A model generated the notes under the pieces. It searched no databases. It was not told the DNA's origin and saw only the letters and a list, made by a program, of their open reading frames with translations. Positions 1-10,740 of a stretch of DNA of 64,000 nucleotides are shown piece by piece. Both the position numbers and the translations under genes were made by a program. Positions within the stretch are counted from its first letter, which is position 1; every line of letters starts with the position of its first letter. The stretch spans positions 13,474,100 to 13,538,099 of the forward strand of contig OY821518.1 in assembly GCA_963682025.1 (NCBI GenBank). Reading direction: 5' to 3'. This DNA is from Cordilura impudica (taxonomy: Eukaryota > Arthropoda > Insecta > Diptera > Scathophagidae).

Positions 1-1784
1 ATTACGAGATTTGTAATTGATCAAAGCGATGTTAATGTAGAGAAAGCTATAAATTGGAAAAAACTCTGCTTGTTCGTTCTAACTCTCGTATGAAAAGAAA
101 GAAAAAACATTTCTCATGTTCTTTTCTTTCTAATGTTGAGTTAAATAGTTGATTAAGCATGAGTTGAAGCAATAGGCAGAAGGATGCTGAAGATGAACAA
201 GTCGCTTTGTTCGAAAGTAGCTACTCCATCTAGCGCTGTCTTCAATTTTTTCCAAATTTCTCTTACATTGCATAAAAGTATTATCTTTTCTAGTATTAGA
301 AAATGTATACATGATCTCGAACCGAACTATAAATAACTAATTATTATTACAACACAAGATCGACAATACATAACAACTAACATACAAAACATACGGTCCA
401 ATGCAATTGTGATAAATCTGTTAAGATTTCACATGTCATTACAGTTCCCATCTATGGGACGTTTGGCAAAACAAAAAAGAGCTTTTTTCACATTACGAGA
501 TTTGTAATTGATCAAAGCGATGTTAATGTAGAGAAAGCTATAAATTGGAAAAAACTCTGCTTGTTCGTTCTAACTCTCGTATGAAAAGAAAGAAAAAACA
601 TTTCTCATGTTCTTTTCTTTCTAATGTTGAGTTAAATAGTTGATTAAGCATGAGTTGAAGCAATAGGCAGAAGGATGCTGAAGATGAACAAGTCGCTTTG
701 TTCGAAAGTAGCTACTCCATCTAGCGCTGTCTTCAATTTTTTCCAAATTTCTCTTACATTGCATAAAAGTATTATCTTTTCTAGTATTAGAAAATGTATA
801 CATGATCTCGAACCGAACTATAAATAACTAATTATTATTACAACACAAGATCGACAATACATAACAACTAACATACAAAACATACGGTCCAATGCAATTG
901 TGATAAATCTGTTAAGATTTCACATGTCATTACAGTTCCCATCTATGGGACGTTTGGCAAAACAAAAAAGAGCTTTTTTCACATTATAAATTGAAAAAAA
1001 AAAAAAAAAAAAAAACTCTGCTTGTTCGTTCTAACTCTCGTATGAAAAGAAAGAAAAAACATTTCTCATGTTCTTTTCTTTCTAATGTTGAGTTAAATAG
1101 TTGATTAAGCATGAGTTGAAGCAATAGGCAGAAGGATGCTGAAGATGAACAAGTCGCTTTGTTCGAAAGTAGCTACTACATCTAGCGCTGTCTTCAATTT
1201 TTTCCAAATTTCTCTTACATTGCATAAAAGTATTATCTTTTCTAGTATTAGAAAATGTATACATGATCTCGAACCGAACTATAAATAACTAATTATTATT
1301 ACAACACAAGATCGACAATACATAACAACTAACATACAAAACATACGGTCCAATGCAATTGTGATAAATCTGTTAAGATTTCACATGTCATTACAGTTCC
1401 CATCTATGGGACGTTTGGCAAAACAAAAAAGAGCTTTTTTCACATTACGAGATTTGTAATTGATCAAAGCGATGTTAATGTAGAGAAAGCTATAAATTGG
1501 AAAAAACTCTGCTTGTTCGTTCTAACTCTCGTATGAAAAGAAAGAAAAAACATTTCTCATGTTCTTTTCTTTCTAATGTTGAGTTAAATAGTTGATTAAG
1601 CATGAGTTGAAGCAATAGGCAGAAGGATGCTGAAGATGAACAAGTCGCTTTGTTCGAAAGTAGCTACTCCATCTAGCGCTGTCTTCAATTTTTTCCAAAT
1701 TTCTCTTACATTGCATAAAAGTATTATCTTTTCTAGTATTAGAAGATGTATACATGATCTCGAACCGAACTATAAATAACTAAT
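1..1784. repeat. 491-bp tandem repeat, 3.6 copies
   Basis: Units begin with ATTACGAGATTTG at 1, 492 and 1444. A third unit begins at 983 but has lost about 30 bp of its start, which is replaced by a poly-A run, so it is 461 bp long. The last unit stops at about 1784 and the array probably continues upstream of the window. Copies are almost identical, with one or two substitutions seen in the parts I compared (near 1177 and 1745). Each unit carries the same 60-codon minus-strand open frame, which matches nothing I know and is best read as a by-product of repeat identity. I saw no resemblance to 5S rRNA, snRNA or histone repeats. It behaves like a young satellite or a local segmental amplification. 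Confidence 0.95.
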
Positions 1785-2658
1785 TAGAATGTTTTATTTT
1801 TGAGAAAAAGTACTTTTTAAGGAAAGGCACTTTTTTAGAAAAATTTACTTCTTTATGGATTATATTTTTTCTATCATATTGGCGATTTTCTTTATTATAT
1901 CGTGATAACAAAAAAAAAATATATGTGCCTTAGGCTAATGTGACACGTCACAATTTTTTTTTTTGTTTGAAATTTTCGTTTTACCCCTTTAAAACACATT
2001 GTTTTTATATGTTTCTTCTATGACGGAGTGTTATCTTATCCCAACGAATTGTTTAGCCATCTAAGTTATTACTCTTTTATCGAAGAAAATAAAATTTATA
2101 TGTATGTATGTATATGTAAGTAATTTTAACGAAATGGTTCAAACTCATTCTGGCAAATATGGCAGTTTGTGAAATTGATCGTATTATATTTAAAGTACTT
2201 CAAATAATCTCTTTTATAAACTGTAGAGAAAATCAATTATAAATACAAGAAATTTTGTATATCATCTTCAATAGATCGATAGTACTACAATACCTGAAAT
2301 TATATTAGGGGATAGCAAACTGTCTTTGATTATCATATTAAATTGTGGATATCAGGGAAGCCAAACAGAAAATGTATCTAGAGATAACTAACCAATATTA
2401 TAACTCTAAGTTTTCATTATACAAATGGGCAAAGAAATTGTAAAACAATATATTGAATTAATGGATATAAATGTATAACAAACATTGTTACATTAAGTTC
2501 ATGAATATAGTAATGTGACAAACATATTGATCTTTAAGATTTATTATAAAGCCAGAAATTGAGGCAGATTGTATAATAAACTTCACAATTCAAAAGGCCA
2601 AAATAAACCTTTACTGATAAAATTATTATTATGCTTATTATTGTTTATTAAATAAATA
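1785..2658. other. No gene recognised, AT-rich spacer
   Basis: This stretch is AT-rich and has stops in all frames. A short TATG/TGTA microsatellite lies at about 2100-2117. I see no family similarity to the other repeats in the window. Confidence 0.6.
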
Positions 2659-3034
2659 TCTATAATATTAAAAGGCTAGGCGATTTCTTGTGACCGATGT
2701 TTTGTTCTACCGTTTTATCCCGATTTTGACCAATCGTGCATTATTTGAAAGGTATTTCTTTTTAGCCGATTTGCGATTTACAGATTTAAAAATTTTTCCC
2801 TCTATTTTGAGTAAATTGCATTTAAAGTTGCTACTAACACATACATAAAATTATACAATGCTATGTGTGTGTTTATTAAATTTGTTAATGTGTTTGTAAT
2901 AACAATGAGTTTGTTTTTTGTGTTGAGTTGTGAATTGGCTATAATTGATTAGCATACTTTTAGGGTCTTTATTTAAAGAAAAAATAAAATTTCCTAGAAT
3001 TTGCGCTCGAATTTCGAGGGCTGGAATCTGCTGG
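2659..3034 (+). mobile_element. HelN copy A, non-autonomous Helitron
   Basis: A 376-bp element that starts TCTATAATATTAA and ends GGAATCTGCTGG. The base before it is A and the base after it is T, as expected for A|T insertion of Helitrons, and it leaves no target duplication. A small hairpin (CTCGAATTTCGAG, 3008-3020) lies 11 bp before the terminal CTGG. Four related copies in the window (B-E) end in CTAG followed by T on their own strand. This is the cleanest intact copy and serves as the reference for judging insertions in the others. Structural features are seen; the Helitron assignment follows from them. It encodes nothing. Confidence 0.8.
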
Positions 3035-4156
3035 TTAAATTTAATTTATGTTTTCATTATTTTTACTACATATTAGAGAGTAGGTGGGGGAATAAAATGT
3101 CGCAAAATTTCGCCCCACTCTAATTTTTATATAAAATTTTTAATTTTAATATTTAATCTGTTAGAAGATAAAATTAATTACAATTATAATGAAACTACAT
3201 TTAAAACAAAATTAGAAATCAATTTGTCTTTTCAGTGTATTGAGATGAATAAATTTACAAATTGTTAACAAATTTATTTTTTTTTAAGAGAGAAATCCAC
3301 TGGAGATAATATGATTAACTAGTAAGAATAACATTTTGCAATAAGAGTAATTCATTACTGAAATATATTTGTTGATTGTCTATAATTGACAATTTCATTG
3401 TTGAAAATTTTTTTGGAATGTTAACAGTTTTAATAAATATTTTTGTTATTTTTTTGTCATTTTTCAATTAAATAATTAATTGTTTTTGACGAAGACGGTA
3501 TTTAAAATGACAACTGACAACTGATTAATTACACAGTTTTTTCTGTGTAATTAAATAGACCTTATTTAAATTTTAAACGTTTCCTAAACACAAATTGAAA
3601 ATTTCATAAAAAAGGGTGTATGCCTAACCAATCAAGAATAAAGTAAAACTACGGTTTCTATTGAGATTTCAATAATTGTTGCGACTAGACTAACAAAAAA
3701 AAAAAAAAAAAAACGGTGTGTACCCATGGGGTCTCAATGCGCAAATTGCTAATTAGCTACATTATACAAGTCTTTCAATCAATTTTTAAAGTTTCTTGTA
3801 CATATTTCTTTTTCTTTTAATTTACAATTACGACAGTTGAGCCACCAGCATTCAAGGCTGGTCATACACGATCATAATTATTTAATTGATTTTATGGGTA
3901 ATTAATAATAATTAAAATACAAATTTAATTTATTGATAACATTATCGTTTCGTATTGGCTGTAAGATGAACCCATTAGATGAATGCATTAGATGAACCCA
4001 TGCATAAGAAATATTTAAATATCTATACTACATGTTTTTTTAAACATTGTTTGTAATAACTTAATGAGATATTTTAAGTTGAACAACCCAAACAGGAAAA
4101 GATGTTCATCCTAGGAATCTGATGCTTTTTATTAACATTCATAAATTGTGAAAAAC
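3035..4156. other. No gene recognised
   Basis: AT-rich sequence with a poly-A run at about 3693-3711 and no open frame of interest. Confidence 0.6.
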
Positions 4157-4823
4157 AAGTAAGAAAATTTTAGTCGGTCTAGACCTACTTACGATACCCT
4201 ATACCATGCGTTTAGAGGACCCTATCTCTACTAATTGGATATAGAAAATACGAGTAAGCATAAACCAAATTTGAGTGACAGTTTTATTAATTTTTTTGCC
4301 TTTGTATATGAAAAAGTTCATATATATGGGGACTAGGTCGAAAAATGGACCGATTCTGACCATATTTGGTAAGGTTAGTTATATTTTGCAAAGATATATC
4401 AATATCAAATTTGAGAATAATCTGTGCAATATTTTTGTTTTTTGTTAGGTTTAAGTGAATATCGGGAATCAGCTTTATATGGCATCTATGACTAAGAATT
4501 TTCATATAGGGTTTATTTTTGGACTACTGGTAAAAGGATGTAATAAACATATACAAACCCAATGTGACCGAGATCTATATGATAATTTGGATATTGTGGC
4601 AATTTAAGTCGATATCATAGGCCTGAACACGAACCGATTTTCACCAATTTCAATAGCGTTCATCGTATGGCCGATAGAAGCTTAAATAAATTCATATTTG
4701 CGACCTGCAGTTTGATTACAAGGTTTATATAAAAGAAAGTGATTCTGAGTCGATCGGTACAATAATTAAAAACATCAGCAAAAACTCATTAAACCCTTAC
4801 CATATAGTGAGTGGTATATAAAA
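4157..4823 (+). mobile_element. DINE-a copy 1, diverged
   Basis: The copy begins with the CAAGTAAGAAAATTTTAGTCGG end shared by this family (only its first bases are conserved motif) and a damaged form of the family palindrome (GTCGGTCTAGACC, then TACT). It ends in the degraded family terminus near 4823. The middle shares blocks such as AAAAATGGACCGATTCTGACC with the copies at 12.2, 30.9, 36.3, 48.6 and 62.4 kb. It lacks the (GTCC)n core. A further poorly conserved stretch to about 4990 may be part of a second relic. No coding capacity is credible. Confidence 0.75.
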
Positions 4824-5111
4824 TGGATAGAATATATGCCAAATTGGAACAAGATAATTTCGGTCTTAGGATAATGTAAGACCAGCTTTACATGGACATG
4901 CAGACAGGAAAATGAAAAATTCATTGCAGGTAAGTCTAGTATTTTTTTATTTAGTACAAACCTCACCACAACTTCATTATACTCTGACCCGAGAGTAGTG
5001 TAGTGTATTATATAGAATTTAAATTAGAATTATTAGATAATTTATAATTTTTGTAATATCCGATTATACAATTAATATTGTAGTTAACAGTCTTACTCTG
5101 TTCTATCCGGT

Positions 5112-5264
5112 TCATGTGAGTCCGATCACAGGGGAGATGCGTAAACATCTAGTAATTAAAGATTTTTGTATGGCACTTTTTTAAAATCAAACAGAAAGCG
5201 TCATCTATGCATTTCGTATAGCAATGAACTGCAGGGGCTCTGATAACAAAAACTATTTATTATT
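5112..5264 (-). mobile_element. SatEl copy 1, terminal part
   Basis: The block starting CATGTGAGTCCGATCACAGG is the reverse complement of the right end of the SatEl copies at 30.4-32.8 and 36.1-38.9 kb. It carries the same CAGGGGCTC and GCACTTTTTT landmarks and leads directly into a T-rich minisatellite. The opposite end of the element (CGCAGGGGGGTAAATTTC) is missing beyond the array. Confidence 0.8.
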
Positions 5265-8200
5265 ATTATTATTTCAACTTGTTAATATTTAATTTTTTAA
5301 TTTTTTATTTTTCATTTTTCATTTTTCATTTTTCATTTTTGTGATTCATTTTTCATTTTTTATTTTTCATATATTATTTAAATTTTTTTTTTTTTTTTAT
5401 TTTGCATTTTGCATTTTTTATTTTTCTTTTTTAATTTTTTAGTTTAATTTTTTATTTTTCATTTTTAATTTTTAATTTTTAATTTTTAATTTTTAATTTT
5501 TAATTTTAATTTTTAATTTTTAATTTTTAATTTTTTAATTTTTAATTTTTAATTTTTAATTTTTAATTTTAATTTTTAATTTTTAATTTTAATTTTTAAT
5601 TTTTAATTTTTAATTTTAAATTTTAAATTATAATTTTTAATTTTTAATTTTAATTTTTAATTTTTAATTTTTAATTTTTAATTTTTAATTTTTAATTCTT
5701 AATTCTTAATTTTTAATTTTTAATTTTTAATTTTTAATTTTTAATTTAATTTTTAATTTTTAATTTTTAATTTTTAATTTTTAATTTTAATTTTTAAATT
5801 TTAATTTTTAATTTTTAATTTTTAAATTTTTAATTTTTAATTTTTAATTTTTAATTTTTAATTTTTATTTTTTAATTTTTAATTTTTAATTTTTAATTTT
5901 TAAATTTTTAATTTTTAATTTTAATTTTTAATATTATAATTTTTAATTTTAATTTTTAAATATTTAATTTTTTATTTTTTAATTTTTAATTTTAATTTTT
6001 AATTTTTAAATTTTAAGTTTTAATTTTTAATTTTAATTTTAATTTTTAATTTTAAATTTTTAATTTTTAATTTTTAATTTTTATTTTTAATTTTTAATTA
6101 TAATTTTTAATTTTTAATTTTTAATTTTTAATTTTTAATTTTTAATTTTTAATTTTAATTTTTAAATTTAATTTTTAATTTTTAATTTTATAATTTTTAA
6201 TTTTAATTTTTAATTTTTAATTTTTAATTTTTAATTTTTAATTTTTAATTTTTACTTTTAAAATTTTTAATTTTAATTTTTAATATTTAATTTTAATTTT
6301 TAATTTTTTAATTTTTAATTTATTTTAATTTTTAATTTTTAATTTTAATTTTAAATTTTTAATTTTTAATTTTTAATTTTTAATTTTTAATTTTTTAATT
6401 TTTAATTTTAATTTTTAATTTTTAATTTTTAAATTTTTTAATTTTTAATTTTAATTTTTAATTTTTAATTTTTAATTTTTAATTTTTAATTTTAAATTTT
6501 TAATTATTAATTTTTAATTTTTTTATTTTTAATTTTTAATTTTTAATTTTTAATTTAATTTTTATTTTTACTTTTTTAATTTTTATTTTTAATTTTAATT
6601 TTTAAATTTTTAAAAATATTTTAATTTTAATTTTTAATTTTTAAATTTTAATTTTTAATTTTAATTTTTAATTTTTTAATTTTTTAATTTTTAATTTTTA
6701 ATTTTTAATTTTAATTTTTAATTTTTAATTTTTAATTTTAATTTTTATTTTTAATTTTAATTTTTAATTTTAATTTTTTAATTTTTTTTTTTTAATTTTT
6801 AATTTTTAATTTTTAATTTTTAATTTTTACATTTTTAATTTTAATTTTTATTTTTAATTTTTAATTTTTAATTTTTAATTTTGTAAATTTTTAATTTTTA
6901 ATTTTTAAATTTTTATTTTTTAATTTTATTTTTAATTTTTTAATTTTAATTTTTAATTTTAATTTTTAATTTTTAATTTTATTTTTATTTTTAATTTTAA
7001 TTTTTAATTTTTAATTTTTAATTTTTAATTTTTAATTTTTAATTTTTAATTTTTAATTTTAATTTTTAATTTTTAATTTTTAAATTTTTAAATTTTAATT
7101 TTTAATTTTTAATTTTTAATTTTTAATTTTTAATTTTAATTTTTAATTTTTTAATTTTAAATTTTAATTTTAATTTTTAATTTTTAATTTTTAATTTTAA
7201 TTTTTAATTTTTAAATTTTAATTTTTAATTTTTTATTTTTAATTTTTAATTTTTAATTTTTAATTTTTAATTTTTAATTTTTAATTTTAATTTTTAATTT
7301 TTAATTTTTAATTTTTAATTTTTAATTTTTAATTTTTTAATTTTTAATTTTTAATTTTTAATTTTAATTTTTAATTTTTAATTTTTAATTTTTAATTTTT
7401 AATTTTTAATTTTAATTTTAATTTTTTAATTTTTAAATTTTAATTTTTAATTTTTACTTTTTAATTTTTAATTTTTAATTTTTAATTTTTAATTTTTAAT
7501 TTTTAATTTTTAATTTTTAATTTTTAATTTTTAATTTTTAATTTTTAATTTTTAATTTTTAAATTTTAATTTTTAATTTTTAATTTTTAATTTTTAATTT
7601 TTAATTTTTAATTTTTAATTTTTAATTTTTAATTTTTAATTTTTAATTTTAATTTTTAATTTTATAATTTTAAATTTTAAATTTTAAATTTTAAATTTTT
7701 AATTTTTAATTTTTAATTTTTAATTTTTAATTTTAATTTTTAATTTTTAATTTTTAATTTTTAATTTTTAATTTTTAATTTTTAATTTTTAATTTTTAAT
7801 TTTTAATTTTTAATTTTTAATTTTTATTTTTAATTTTTAATTTTTAATTTTTAATTTTTAATTTTTAATTTTTAATTTTTAATTTTTAATTTTTAATTTT
7901 TAATTTTTAATTTTTAATTTTTAATTTTAATTTTAATTTTTATTTTTAATTTTTTAATTTTTAATTTTTAATTTTTAATTTTTAATTTTTAATTTTAATT
8001 TTTAATTTTTAATTTTTATTTTTAATTTTTAATTTTTAATTTTAATTTTTAATTTTTAATTTTTAATTTTTAATTTTTAATTTTTAATTTTAATTTTTAA
8101 TTTTGAATTTTTAATTTTTAATTTTAATTTTTAATTTTTAATTTTTAATTTTTAATTTTTAATTTTTAATTTTTAATTTTTAATTTTTAATTTTTAATTT

Positions 8201-8720
8201 TTAATTTTTAATTTTTAATTTTTAATTTTTAATTTTTAATTTTTAATTTTTAATTTTTAATTTTTTAATTTTTAATTTTTAAATTTTAATTTTAAATTTT
8301 TTAATTTTTAATTTTTAATTTTTAATTTTTAATTTTTAATTTTTAATTTTTAATTTTTAATTTTTAATTTTTAATTTTTTAATTTTTAATTTTAATTTTT
8401 AATTTTCTAATTTTTAATTTTTAATTTTTAATTTTTATTTTTAATTTTTAATTTTTAATTTTTAATTTTTTTAATTTTTAATTTTTAATTTTTAATTTTT
8501 AATTTTTAATTTTTAATTTTTAATTTTTAATTTTTAATTTTTAATTTTTAATTTTTTTAATTTTTAATTTTTATTTTTAATTTTTTAATTTTTTAATTTT
8601 TAATTTTTAATTTTTAATTTTAAATTTTAAATTTTTAATTTTTAATTTTTAATTTTTAGTTTTTAATTTTTTAATTTTTAATTTTTTAATTTTTAATTTT
8701 TAATTTTTAATTTTTAATTT
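5265..8720. repeat. T-rich heptamer array (TTTTTAA)n, about 3.4 kb
   Basis: The first 200 bp are the TTTTTCAT/TTTTTAT minisatellite typical of SatEl. From about 5460 to 8720 it becomes an almost pure TTTTTAA heptamer with frequent one-base slips (TTTTAA, TTTTTTAA). It contains no gene. It looks like an extreme expansion of the internal minisatellite of the mobile element that starts at 5112. The true length in the genome may be misassembled. Confidence 0.95.
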
Positions 8721-8722
8721 TC

Positions 8723-9073
8723 CAGTAATAATAGCAAAATTTCCAGTTGATTTTACTATATTTTTTTGAGTGTAGACATAAAAAAACACATTATTACAAA
8801 AAGGTGTTTATAACAAATATTATTTCAATCCAAATACGACATTTTTTAATAAATAAGAAGATACCCATATTTCACGCTTAAAGTTAAAAGAAAAAAATCA
8901 AAAGTTAAACTTTAACCTAGAATTCCTTAAAAATATTGAATCGATTTAAATGAAATTAAAACTGGGTTAAGTTCAACTAAATATCTAGCCATTAAAAAAA
9001 AACCACTAAAATATTTTGATCGGTTCAAAAGTTACACAATTTTGGCCAATGAAAAACGATTTTCAGCCACTGT
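8723..9073. repeat. Dispersed repeat shared with 19.43-19.73 kb
   Basis: It starts CAGTAATAATAGCAAAAT and ends TTTTCAGCCACTGTG. The same order of blocks recurs at 19430-19732. The terminal CCACTGTG and the TTGAGTGTA motif look like DNA-transposon end sequence, but I could not assign a superfamily. Confidence 0.7.
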
Positions 9074-9120
9074 GCGTCATGAAAATGTTTAAATAGCAGA
9101 GTTTATGCATCGATTCGTAA

Positions 9121-9582
9121 CCATGGCTCCACTACTTCACACCTGAAACAAAGGAATAGTCAAAACAGTGGACTGAAATAGGAGAATTGTGTTCAAAGAA
9201 AGTAAAGACAATTTCATCTGTTTTTGGGATGGGCGTGGGATAATTTTTATCTTCCAAAAGGAAAAAGAATTAACGGGGAGTATCATGCTTATTGTAGCGT
9301 TTAAGTTAGTGTTGCTTATCAACACAATGCACAAGTTCACACATCCCATATTACAATCGCTAAAGTCCATTAATTAAAGTTCGAATGCCAACAATAATGA
9401 GGTGGAGTCTCCGGTTGAAATATTTTAAGGAGCGAGACAGTGTTTACTATAAAAAGGGTAACAAAGCTATTGAATATCGCTGTGAAGGGTATATCGAGTT
9501 AAAAGGATATGTTATATATATGAAAATTATTTTTTACAAATTTGTTGAGTTTCCTTTGTCAAGTCGGCTTGTTCTGGGACCA
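9121..9582 (+). pseudogene. mariner transposase 3' relic
   Basis: Broken reading frames give mariner-type fragments: TPETKE near 9140, then a region corresponding to FWDGRGIIF and KGKTINGEY with frameshifts, and finally the C-terminal KGxxAIEYR..GYIELKG pattern near 9450-9510. The 3' end has CTTTGTCAAGTCGG followed by TTCTGGGACCA, matching the end of the mariner that finishes at 58346. The middle of the gene, including the second catalytic Asp region, is largely deleted. Non-functional. Confidence 0.75.
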
Positions 9583-10740
9583 CATTCGTAAAGTTTGCTA
9601 AATGTTACATAAAGGATTACGTCAACATTAGATCCGACATATGTTTAAGTTCAAACTGGGATTAAATGCATACAACTTCACTAAGGTTGCCAGATGTTTG
9701 AAAAATATTCTAGATCGGTGGTAAGTATTTTACTTTTTTATTTTTTTGAAATGAAAATTTTTTTCCCACTTTTATTTTTTTTTAATATTTTAACAGCAGC
9801 AGACTGCTTGATATTTGCATTTTTTATAAAAACAGTAATTATCAAGACTCTGTTCAGTAAAGTTCAAGAAATAGAACACATGCTTACGAGTATATGTATA
9901 TTGCAATAAAATTATTTCAAATTTAATTACTAAATTAAATAGTAAAATAGTTAAAAGCGTAAGTGAGTAAGTAAAACTAGTCACAACATTTAGACAAGTC
10001 TCCTAGAGATTTTTCTTAATCACAATTATAAATACAAAACATTTTTAGGAAGACATTTCAGTCGGTTGCAAAAACTAGAACATAACTGAATAATGAAATT
10101 TAATAAGAAGTAAAACGGTTTTAATATTAAAAGAAAAAGAAAATAAAAACAAGTGCGTTAAATTTGAAAAATTATTTACAAAATTAATATATATTATAAA
10201 TAATTAATAATTAATTAATTATTAAATATTTTGTTAGTGGTTTTTATGTGTAAATTAAGTAAGTTTATTAGAATTAATGTTTTTTTATTTGCTTTGAAAG
10301 GCGTTGAAAGTTAAATACCATTAAATAGTTAATAACATTAAATATAATGAGTGCTCTAATGTGTTAATAAATTACACTAACTGGCAAAAGAAAGTCCTGT
10401 TTAAAATTGAATGAAAGTTTGTAATTTTTATTTAATAACAACGACATCTTTTTTTTCAAAACAACCCCTTTAAAAAAGTGTATTTTAATTTTTAATAAAC
10501 TTTTTAAATTTTTTTAAAGTGTTTAATTAATTTGTTTGCTTGACATGATCTTTAAATGAACCAAAAAAATTGTTTTCTTATAAAAATATCATAAACATTT
10601 ACACGAAAGCAAAATGTTTATAAAAGATATTTTTTTGTATTATATTTATTATATTTTATAGTTTTTAAATTTACTGAATATATTTGAATTTTTGAAATTT
10701 TTTTGTTAAGATTAACGTTTTTTTGGCTTTAAAAGTATTG
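9583..10740. other. No gene recognised
   Basis: AT-rich non-coding sequence. Short open frames here have no family resemblance. Confidence 0.5.

Noticed and set aside
130..1755. Identical 60-codon minus-strand frames in each 491-bp unit
   Set aside because: They are identical because the DNA units are. There is no sign of purifying selection, no known family and no independent evidence of expression.
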